Assembly: GCA_017613595.1 (NCBI GenBank)
Contig: JAGADM010000108.1
Span: 1 to 16,014 of the forward strand
DNA length: 16,014 nt
Reading direction: 5' to 3'
DNA from: Lachnospiraceae bacterium
GTDB lineage: Bacteria > Bacillota_A > Clostridia > Lachnospirales > Lachnospiraceae
This document shows, in pieces, positions 1 through 5,358 of the stretch (the first letter of the stretch is position 1; each line of letters begins with the position of its first letter). A program made the position numbers and the translations under genes. The notes under the pieces were generated by a model. The model made no database searches. It saw only the letters and a program-made list of their open reading frames with translations, and was not told the origin of the DNA.

Positions 1-10
1 ATTTTCTGAA

Positions 11-16
11 TATAAT
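11..16 (+). promoter_or_regulatory. -10 box (TATAAT) for tRNA-Met
   Basis: A perfect TATAAT lies 27 bases upstream of the mature tRNA 5' end. The -35 element would fall outside the window, so only half of the promoter is visible. A start site about 6-7 nt downstream would fall at roughly 22-23, the first base of the hairpin at 22-40. Confidence 0.55.
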
Positions 17-21
17 GCAAA

Positions 22-40
22 GGTACGGTCGAGCCGTACC
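22..40 (+). other. Perfect 7-bp hairpin in the tRNA-Met 5' leader
   Basis: GGTACGG (22-28) and CCGTACC (34-40) are exact inverted repeats around a 5-nt loop. The hairpin ends 3 nt before the tRNA acceptor stem. No T-tract follows, so it is not an intrinsic terminator. It probably forms the structured 5' leader removed by RNase P, but it could also be a remnant of an upstream element or an operator. Confidence 0.5.
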
Positions 41-43
41 TGT

Positions 44-117
44 GGCGAAGTAGCTCAGTTGGCTAGAGCATACGGTTCATACCCGTAGTGTCGAGGGTTC
101 GAATCCCCCCTTCGCTA
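44..117 (+). tRNA. tRNA-Met (anticodon CAT), elongator type
   Basis: A full cloverleaf is readable. The acceptor strand GGCGAAG (44-50) pairs with CTTCGCT (110-116), giving one G-U at the end, and the discriminator is A117. The D-loop region is AGCTCAGTTGG and the anticodon stem-loop is TACGG-TTCATAC-CCGTA. The T-arm is GAGGGTTCGAATCCCCC. The 3' CCA is not encoded: GCA follows the discriminator, so CCA-adding enzyme must complete it. The terminal pair is intact and the anticodon stem lacks the initiator's three G-C pairs, so this is not fMet. A CAT anticodon could also be a lysidine-modified tRNA-Ile2, but the overall sequence reads as Met. Confidence 0.93.
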
Positions 118-123
118 GCAAAG

Positions 124-160
124 AAAACCTCTCTTACCGAAACCGGTGAGAGAGGTTTTT
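124..160 (+). terminator. Rho-independent terminator after tRNA-Met
   Basis: A 16-bp stem pairs 124-139 (AAAACCTCTCTTACCG) with 144-159, with one U-G wobble and a 4-nt loop (AAAC). It ends in a T-run at 156-160. It lies 7 nt after the tRNA, as expected for a single-gene tRNA transcript. Confidence 0.9.
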
Positions 161-178
161 CTGTATTCCGAAATAATA

Positions 179-227
179 AAACTCCCTGCCCGCCGGTGAT
201 GTACGGTCACTGAGCGTCAGGGAGTTT
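179..227 (-). terminator. Bidirectional terminator closing the RNase/inhibitor operon
   Basis: AAACTCCCTG (179-188) and CAGGGAGTTT (218-227) form a 10-bp stem. The intervening bases contain a smaller GTGA/TCAC hairpin. On the minus strand the stem is followed by TTATTATTT, placed 6 nt beyond the stop codon of the barstar-like gene. On the plus strand it is followed by CTTTTTT, so it can also stop read-through from the tRNA side. Confidence 0.85.
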
Positions 228-232
228 CTTTT

Positions 233-508
233 TTATACGTCGTCCTCCGCGTAATAGAGGTTATTGTTCACGCGTGTCGCGTCCCGGATCGTGTCGAGGA
301 TGCGCTGGCCGTAGTTGCCGAGGCTTACGAGAATCAGCTTCTTGTTGTAAATGATGAGCTGACGCTGCTCGCACGGATCAGTGAGCATGTCATACAGCGC
401 GTCGAGGTTCTTTCCGAAATAGGACGGGAAGCCGAGCTTCTTCGCAAGATACGCGTAAGCCGTGTCGCGGTCGGTCATATAGGAGCAGTCAAGAACAATC
501 GTTTTCAT
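233..508 (-). CDS. Barstar-family ribonuclease inhibitor (immunity protein/antitoxin)
   Basis: The 91-residue cytosolic protein has the length and pattern of barstar. The core signature LGFPSYFGKNLDALYD (25-40) matches barstar's LALPEYYGENLDALWD. Barstar's interface residues Y29, D35 and D39 correspond to Y30, D36 and D40 here. The position of E76 is D76, in the helix containing TIRDA. By family knowledge, barstar plugs the active site of barnase-type RNases one to one and protects the producing cell. The gene starts 14 nt after the barnase-like gene, with a strong GGGGGA ribosome site 7-8 nt before ATG, so the two are very probably co-transcribed. The genetic linkage strongly supports a cognate pair. 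Its specificity for this RNase is inferred. Confidence 0.92.
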   Translation of the reverse strand: MKTIVLDCSYMTDRDTAYAYLAKKLGFPSYFGKNLDALYDMLTDPCEQRQLIIYNKKLILVSLGNYGQRILDTIRDATRVNNNLYYAEDDV

Positions 509-522
509 GGTGATTCCCCCGT

Positions 523-1338
523 TTATTCCTTTCCGTAGAGAAGGGTAAAGGTTTCGTAATGGTCGTCGGTGTAGTAGATCAGGCCGTCATTCGAGTAAAT
601 GATACGCTTGGCTCCGCGGGAGGATTTGCCGTCCGTGTCGATGTCGCACTCGTAATACTTGCGGCCGTTCTTCTTCGGCAGGAGGCCTTCGTAGTTGCCG
701 AAATAGGTACCGCCGATTGCGGCGCCTTTCTTGTATTTCTGGACGGAACCGCCGGTCCATCCGAGCTTTTCGGCTTCGTCCTTCGTGATGTAATTGGACG
801 GAAGTTTACCATACGTATGAATATAAAGAGCAACGTCTTCCTTCGAGTAGTACCAGCCGTTCTCGTCAATCTTCGGGGCGGGAGTCGGTGTCGGCGTTGC
901 CTTTTTCGTAGGTGTCGGCGTCGCCTTCCCGGTCGGAAGAGGTGTCGGTGTTGCTGTGACTTCCGCTGTGGGACCGGGGGTTGCGGTCGGAACCTGCTCG
1001 TCGGTCGGATTGATGACAACCAGCGTAGGATCCTCAACCGGCGTCGGCGTGTTCAGCTCATCAGCGGGCGTCCGGGGTTCCAGGTGCGTGCTCTTGGCAA
1101 CCGTCTTACCGAGAATCTTTAATTCATAGCCGACCAGATGATTGTCTGAAATAATGTTGCCGTCAGCATCGGTTTCGACTCGCCAGGAATGATAATTCGT
1201 ATAGGAATAGAGGAGGGCCTTGTATTCGACCGTTCCGCCGTCATCATAGTGGACGGGGATCGGAATGAGCAGTATCAGAAGGATCGCCGCCAGAGCGACC
1301 AGGCCCCATTTACGGGGCAGCTTTTTCAGAAAATTCAT
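523..1338 (-). CDS. Membrane-anchored barnase-type ribonuclease with Thr/Pro-rich linker
   Basis: The protein has 271 residues. Residues 1-11 are basic, 12-28 form one hydrophobic segment without a clear signal-peptidase site, and about 30-90 form a small domain containing YDDGGT. A Thr/Pro-rich linker follows to about 158, then a C-terminal barnase domain (about 159-271). Aligned with barnase from memory, the catalytic and substrate residues are retained: K178 (K27), E230 (E73), R241 (R83), R245 (R87) and H260 (H102). The blocks KLPSNYIT, KLGW and DHYETFTLLY are also kept. The guanine-loop residue R59 is replaced by Y216. The fold cleaves RNA, preferring after guanosine, and here it should sit outside the membrane. 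The ATG at 1338 was chosen over an ORF start at 1443 because AGGTGG lies just upstream and the longer form would begin before the promoter. The barstar-like gene follows. A cleaved and released form is possible. Confidence 0.9.
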   Translation of the reverse strand: MNFLKKLPRKWGLVALAAILLILLIPIPVHYDDGGTVEYKALLYSYTNYHSWRVETDADGNIISDNHLVGYELKILGKTVAKSTHLEPRTPADELNTPTPVEDPTLVVINPTDEQVPTATPGPTAEVTATPTPLPTGKATPTPTKKATPTPTPAPKIDENGWYYSKEDVALYIHTYGKLPSNYITKDEAEKLGWTGGSVQKYKKGAAIGGTYFGNYEGLLPKKNGRKYYECDIDTDGKSSRGAKRIIYSNDGLIYYTDDHYETFTLLYGKE

Positions 1339-1411
1339 ATATCCACCTGTTCGTTTCCGGTATAGGAGCACCGCCTTCACGCACGCGGCGCGCAAATGTG
1401 TTTTCGGATAT

Positions 1412-1440
1412 AATGTACCATCATCTTTAGGAAAAATCAA
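1412..1440 (-). promoter_or_regulatory. Sigma-A-like promoter of the RNase/inhibitor operon
   Basis: On the minus strand, TTGATT (1440-1435) is separated by 17 nt from TACATT (1417-1412). Each hexamer matches the consensus at 4 of 6 positions. It lies 74 nt upstream of the RNase ATG and back-to-back with the plus-strand promoter. It is weaker than that promoter. Confidence 0.5.
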
Positions 1441-1444
1441 CACA

Positions 1445-1473
1445 TTGACAATGCTTGTTTCCTTGGGTAAAAT
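1445..1473 (+). promoter_or_regulatory. Strong sigma-A promoter for chorismate mutase–ispF–tex
   Basis: A consensus TTGACA (1445-1450), a 17-nt spacer and TAAAAT (1468-1473) give a near-ideal vegetative promoter. The predicted transcript start, about 1480, leaves a short leader before the AGGAGG site. The -35 hexamers of this promoter and the opposing one are only 4 bp apart. Confidence 0.85.
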
Positions 1474-1490
1474 GGGGAAGACAATCCGAA

Positions 1491-1496
1491 AGGAGG
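1491..1496 (+). promoter_or_regulatory. Shine-Dalgarno AGGAGG that fixes a TTG start
   Basis: A perfect AGGAGG sits 8 nt before TTG at 1505. The in-frame ATG codons further upstream (1451 and 1472) overlap the promoter spacer and -10 box and cannot be in the transcript from that promoter, so TTG is the likely start. Confidence 0.8.
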
Positions 1497-1504
1497 ACAG
1501 TACG

Positions 1505-1777
1505 TTGAAACCTTTGGAACAATGCAGAATGGAGATTGATGAACTCGATGCGAAACTCGTCGATCTGCTTTGCCGCCGGATCTATGTGACCAATGAAATG
1601 GCGGAAACGAAGAAGGCGCAGGGGGTGCCGATCTACGATGAAATGCGCGAGGAACTGTTACGCCGCCGGGTAAGACAGCTTGCCGGAACGGAGTATGAAG
1701 AAATCGTTGCCGAAATCTATGAAACGATTATCACGGAAAGTAAGAAACAGCAGATGCAGCGCTACTTTGAAGGATAG
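1505..1777 (+). CDS. Monofunctional chorismate mutase, AroQ class
   Basis: The protein has 90 residues, is all-helical and is the length of a stand-alone AroQ domain. It converts chorismate to prephenate in the cytosol, the first step towards phenylalanine and tyrosine. Spacing of active-site residues matches the E. coli P-protein domain: R8, R25, K36, D45, E49 and Q83 correspond to R11, R28, K39, D48, E52 and Q88. The IDELDAKLVDLL helix is typical. No prephenate dehydratase or DAHP synthase domain is fused, so another gene must supply the next step. It starts at TTG and is followed 17 nt later by ispF, suggesting co-transcription. No attenuator or T-box was seen in its short leader. Confidence 0.9.
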   Translation: MKPLEQCRMEIDELDAKLVDLLCRRIYVTNEMAETKKAQGVPIYDEMREELLRRRVRQLAGTEYEEIVAEIYETIITESKKQQMQRYFEG

Positions 1778-1794
1778 CGGAGTGAGGGAGTAAG

Positions 1795-2322
1795 ATGCGA
1801 ATCGGAACTGGTTATGATGTACACCGCCTGACGGAAGGGCGGAAGCTGATCATCGGCGGCGTGGATATCCCTTTTGAAAAGGGGCTCCTCGGCCATTCGG
1901 ACGCGGACGTATTGCTTCACGCGATCATGGACGCGCTTCTCGGCGCGGCTGCGCTCGGGGATATCGGTCAGCATTTTCCGGATAAAGATGCGGCGTATAA
2001 GGATATCGACAGCCGGGTGCTGCTTCGGAAGGTCCGCGAGATCCTTGCGGAGCATTGCTACGTCGTCAGCAATATCGATGCTACGATTATCGCGCAGAAG
2101 CCGAAGATGATGCCTTATCTTGCCGGGATGCGCGCTAATATCGCGGCGGATCTCGGTATTGAGATGGACTGCGTGAGCGTGAAGGCGACAACCGAGGAAG
2201 GCCTCGGATTTACCGGCGCCGGCGATGGAATCGCGGCACAGGCGGTATGCCTGATCGAAAAGCCCGAATTCCCGGTATTCGACCGGTGCGCGTCCTGCGG
2301 CGGATGCACGATGAAGCCTTAA
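1795..2322 (+). CDS. ispF: 2-C-methyl-D-erythritol 2,4-cyclodiphosphate synthase with Cys-rich tail
   Basis: IspF forms MEcPP from CDP-ME 2-phosphate, releasing CMP, in the non-mevalonate (MEP) isoprenoid pathway. It acts as a cytosolic homotrimer. Metal ligands D8, H10 and H42 are present within GYDVH and GHSDAD. The GDIGQHFPD block and the [10 protein letters not shown] signature (131-140) are also present. Typical IspF proteins end near residue 155-160. This one is 175 residues long, with an added tail carrying the motif CASCGGC (165-171). The tail could bind metal or be redox-active, which is inference. The start ATG has GAGGGAG 4 nt upstream. No ispD is fused or adjacent within the window. 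Confidence 0.95.
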   Translation: MRIGTGYDVHRLTEGRKLIIGGVDIPFEKGLLGHSDADVLLHAIMDALLGAAALGDIGQHFPDKDAAYKDIDSRVLLRKVREILAEHCYVVSNIDATIIAQKPKMMPYLAGMRANIAADLGIEMDCVSVKATTEEGLGFTGAGDGIAAQAVCLIEKPEFPVFDRCASCGGCTMKP

Positions 2323-2375
2323 AAGGCTCTATTTTGAGATGACTACGGGAGCATTGCGCTTCCGGCGGAGTGAAT

Positions 2376-4514
2376 ATGATTGAACAGCAGATTGCAAAAG
2401 AACTGAATGTCCGTCTCGGCCAGGTCGAGGCGGCTGTCAAACTGATCGATGAGGGCAATACGATTCCTTTCATTGCCCGTTACCGTAAGGAGGCAACGGG
2501 ACAGCTGAATGACGAACAGCTGAGAAACCTGTACGACAGGCTCGTCTATTTACGTAACCTCGAGGAGAAGAAGGCCCAGGTGCTTGCTTCGATCGAGGAG
2601 CAGGGCAAGCTGACACCCGAATTGAAGGAGCAGATTGAAAAGGCGGAGACGATGGTCGCTGTCGATGACCTGTACCGCCCGTACCGGCCGAAGCGCCGCA
2701 CCCGCGCAACCGACGCGAGAGACCGCGGACTGCAGGGACTTGCGGACTTTATCCTCGCGCAGGAAGGTAAGTCCGTCCGCACTGAGGCGGAAGCCTACGT
2801 GAATGAAGAGAAGGGCGTTCCGGATGTTGACGCCGCTATCAGCGGGGCAAAGGACATTATTGCGGAGCAGGTAAGCGATACGGCGGATTTCCGTACCGCG
2901 ATCCGGCAGATGACAACCGACCGCGGCGTACTCATCTCGGAATCCAAAGCGGAGGACGCCGGCGTATACGAAATGTATAAGGCGTTCCGCTCCGAAGTTA
3001 GGAAAATGCAGGGCTACCGCGTGCTTGCCGTGAACCGCGGTGAGAGTGAGAAGGTTCTGAGCGTACGTATCGAAGCACCCGAGGAGGATATCCTCCGGTA
3101 TCTCGAGAAGCAGATCATTACGGCACCCGACGCCGATACCGCGGTTTATCTGAAGGAAGCCGTTGCGGACGGCTATGACCGTCTGATCGCGCCTTCGATC
3201 GAGCGTGAGATAAGAAACAGCCTTACCGAACAGGCAGAGGACGGCGCAATCAAAGTATTCGGAAGTAACCTCGAGCAGCTTCTGATGCAGCCTCCGATCG
3301 CCGGCAAGGTCGTACTCGGCTGGGACCCGGCATTCCGTACCGGCTGCAAGCTTGCGGTTGTAGACCCGACCGGCAAGGTTCTTTATACCGTTGTCATCTA
3401 TCCGACGGCGCCGCAGAACCGTGTCGAGGACGCAAAGCGCGTTCTGAAACAGGTAATAGACAAATACAACGTCCAGCTGATCTCCCTCGGAAACGGGACC
3501 GCTTCCCGCGAATCCGAGCAGGTGATCACCGGACTCTTGAAAGAAATCCCGCAGAAGGTAAGCTACGCGATCGTCAGCGAGGCCGGCGCGTCGGTATATT
3601 CCGCGAGCAGCCTGGCGACCGAAGAGTTCCCGCAGTTCGACGTGGGGCAGAGAAGCGCGGTTTCGATTGCGAGAAGACTGCAGGATCCGCTTGCGGAGCT
3701 CGTCAAGATCGACCCGAAGGCAATCGGTGTCGGCCAGTACCAGCATGACATGGACCAGAAGAAACTCGGAAACAGTCTGGCAAATGTGGTAGAGGACTGC
3801 GTAAACCGTGTGGGTGTCGACCTCAATACGGCTTCGGCGCCGCTTCTTTCGTATATTTCGGGTATCAATAAGACGCTCGCGAAGAATATCGTCGATTACC
3901 GTGAGGCTAACGGCCGCTTCCGTGACCGAAGAGAACTGTTGAAGGTTGCGAAGCTCGGGCCGAAGGCGTTCGAGCAGTGCGCGGGATTCTTAAGAATCCG
4001 GGAAGGAAAGAACTTCCTTGATAATACAGCGGTTCATCCGGAGAGCTATGAGATCGCAAAGGCGCTCCTTGCGCGTCTCGGCTATACGGCCGACGACGTA
4101 AAGGCAGGCGGAGCCCGCGGCATGCGTAAGAAGGCGGGAGATGTGAAGAAGCTGGCGGCCGAACTCGGCACCGGCGAAATCACTTTGACCGATATTATCG
4201 CGGAGCTTGAGAAACCGTCCCGCGATCCGCGTGAGGACGCCCCGCAGCCGGTACTCAGAAGCGACGTTATGGAACTATCCGATCTGAAACCCGGAATGAT
4301 CCTTAAGGGAACGGTCAGAAACATTATCGATTTCGGCGCATTTGTCGACATAGGAGTGCACCAGGACGGTCTCGTACATATCAGCGAGATGTCGGACCGC
4401 TATGTAAAACACCCGCTTGACGTCGTAAAAGTCGGGCAGGTTGTGGAGGTTAAGATCCTCTCGGTCGATCTGAACAGAAAGAGAATACAGTTATCCATGA
4501 AAGGGCTTGCCTGA
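2376..4514 (+). CDS. tex: Tex-family S1 RNA-binding transcription accessory protein
   Basis: This 712-residue protein has the full Tex layout. The N-terminal helical region starts with a helix-turn-helix and includes the IPFIARYRKEATG block. A YqgF/RNase H-like domain (about 310-440) begins at VVLGWDPAFRTGCKLAVVD. Helix-hairpin-helix motifs occur around 480-550 (DLNTASAPLL, SGINKTLAKNIV), and a C-terminal S1 domain (about 638-708) contains GAFVDIGVHQDGLVH. Family members bind nucleic acid and are linked to transcription and stress or toxin-gene regulation. The exact role is unclear. ATG 2376 was chosen over GTG 2370 because GGAG (2367-2370) gives proper spacing. Length is normal for Firmicutes. 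Confidence 0.95.
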   Translation: MIEQQIAKELNVRLGQVEAAVKLIDEGNTIPFIARYRKEATGQLNDEQLRNLYDRLVYLRNLEEKKAQVLASIEEQGKLTPELKEQIEKAETMVAVDDLYRPYRPKRRTRATDARDRGLQGLADFILAQEGKSVRTEAEAYVNEEKGVPDVDAAISGAKDIIAEQVSDTADFRTAIRQMTTDRGVLISESKAEDAGVYEMYKAFRSEVRKMQGYRVLAVNRGESEKVLSVRIEAPEEDILRYLEKQIITAPDADTAVYLKEAVADGYDRLIAPSIEREIRNSLTEQAEDGAIKVFGSNLEQLLMQPPIAGKVVLGWDPAFRTGCKLAVVDPTGKVLYTVVIYPTAPQNRVEDAKRVLKQVIDKYNVQLISLGNGTASRESEQVITGLLKEIPQKVSYAIVSEAGASVYSASSLATEEFPQFDVGQRSAVSIARRLQDPLAELVKIDPKAIGVGQYQHDMDQKKLGNSLANVVEDCVNRVGVDLNTASAPLLSYISGINKTLAKNIVDYREANGRFRDRRELLKVAKLGPKAFEQCAGFLRIREGKNFLDNTAVHPESYEIAKALLARLGYTADDVKAGGARGMRKKAGDVKKLAAELGTGEITLTDIIAELEKPSRDPREDAPQPVLRSDVMELSDLKPGMILKGTVRNIIDFGAFVDIGVHQDGLVHISEMSDRYVKHPLDVVKVGQVVEVKILSVDLNRKRIQLSMKGLA

Positions 4515-4528
4515 CGGCAGGTCCTTTC
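4499..4528 (+). other. Imperfect hairpin at the tex stop codon
   Basis: GAAAGG (4499-4504) pairs with CCTTTC (4523-4528). A second stem, 4509-4513 with 4518-4522, closes a 4-nt loop, leaving a one-sided 4-nt bulge. The stop codon lies inside. No T-tract follows, so an intrinsic terminator is unproven. It may protect the 3' end or attenuate read-through. Confidence 0.4.
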
Positions 4529-4539
4529 GGCGTTCGTAC

Positions 4540-4568
4540 TTGCTATTGCGCGATATTTGTGGTATAGT
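4540..4568 (+). promoter_or_regulatory. Extended -10 promoter for the surface gene block
   Basis: TTGCTA (4540-4545), a 17-nt spacer and TATAGT (4563-4568) are preceded by TGG, giving an extended -10. It lies 49 nt before the lipoprotein ATG and downstream of tex, so this marks a likely new transcription unit. Confidence 0.7.
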
Positions 4569-4617
4569 AAAAATTGGATTATTTTGGGGATTAGCGTCCT
4601 TGAGGGAGTTTTTTACG

Positions 4618-5298
4618 ATGAGAAGAAAAGCCTTAGCGGCGATTATGATAACGGTTTTGATGATATGCCTTACGGCGTGCGCGGGCTCCCCGGTCTATTC
4701 CGAGGAGGGAGCGCACAAGGTGGCTATCGGTATCGGCGAGGAGATCGTCGGAAGCCAGCCGTATGTCGATCACGACAAGCCGACTCCGACACCGACACCG
4801 ACTCCGGAGGTTACGGCGACGCCTTTGCCGACTGTTACGGCAGCACCGACACCGGTTATTACCAATACGCCGAGCGGTGACGGAAAGTTCACGAAAGAGG
4901 ACTGTGTCGTCATCATCAATGACATCCGGATCACTCCGGGCATGGATTTCACCGGTAAGGAGAACGAGCCCGGCAAGGTAACCGACAAGCTTGAAGGCGT
5001 GTCCTGCCTGCAGAGCGGTTACGATATCAACTATATCTACAAGGATTTCCGGATCGATACGATCCGCCAGAACGAAAGACAGTATATCTACAGCGCCCAG
5101 TTCAAGGGTGCGGGAGCATTAACGGATTCCGGCATCGGAATCGGTTCCTCCGAGGACGATGTGCTTACCGCGTACGGCGAGCCGACTGAGGACACCAACA
5201 CGCAGCGGATCTATAAAACCGGCAACTGGCAGATGTCTTTCTATATCGTCGATGAGAAAGTGACGGAGATTTATCTGGTCGATTACAGCTTCCAGTAG
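4618..5298 (+). CDS. Lipoprotein with Thr/Pro-rich linker, function unknown
   Basis: The protein has 226 residues. The signal peptide has a basic start (MRRK), a hydrophobic core and the lipobox LTAC, with lipidation predicted at C21, so it should be anchored on the outer membrane face. A Thr/Pro-rich linker spans about 55-86. The C-terminal domain (about 90-226) contains a GIGSSEDDVLTAYGEP block resembling the conserved turn found in many small Firmicute lipoproteins. I do not recognise a specific family. ATG 4618 was chosen because GAGGGAG lies about 9 nt upstream and a signal peptide starts there. A longer reading from 4507 has no ribosome site. It leads the surface gene block from its own promoter. 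Confidence 0.85.
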   Translation: MRRKALAAIMITVLMICLTACAGSPVYSEEGAHKVAIGIGEEIVGSQPYVDHDKPTPTPTPTPEVTATPLPTVTAAPTPVITNTPSGDGKFTKEDCVVIINDIRITPGMDFTGKENEPGKVTDKLEGVSCLQSGYDINYIYKDFRIDTIRQNERQYIYSAQFKGAGALTDSGIGIGSSEDDVLTAYGEPTEDTNTQRIYKTGNWQMSFYIVDEKVTEIYLVDYSFQ

Positions 5299-5313
5299 GG
5301 GGCGTGACCGGCC

Positions 5314-5328
5314 GCGGCGGGAAGCCGC
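5314..5328 (+). other. Short GC hairpin between lipoprotein and M15 genes
   Basis: GCGGC (5314-5318) and GCCGC (5324-5328) enclose a 5-nt loop. No T-run follows, so it probably does not terminate transcription. It lies 30 nt before the next start. Confidence 0.3.
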
Positions 5329-5358
5329 ATGCTTATGGTTTATCAGGGGGTGAAAACA

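Noticed and set aside
44..117. Initiator tRNA-fMet
   Set aside because: The acceptor end has a normal pair rather than the C1-A72 mismatch, and the anticodon stem lacks three G-C pairs.
559..1122. Plus-strand open frame opposite the RNase gene
   Set aside because: The minus-strand reading gives a clear barnase domain, while this one gives an Arg/Cys-rich product typical of the antisense of a Thr/Pro linker.
1338..1443. N-terminal extension of the RNase to 1443
   Set aside because: The added codons overlap the predicted promoter and there is no ribosome site. The ATG at 1338 has AGGTGG and starts a membrane segment.
2550..3746. Long minus-strand open frame (398 codons) opposite tex
   Set aside because: It lies fully antisense to the well-supported tex gene, has no recognisable domain, and is explained by GC-rich codon use.
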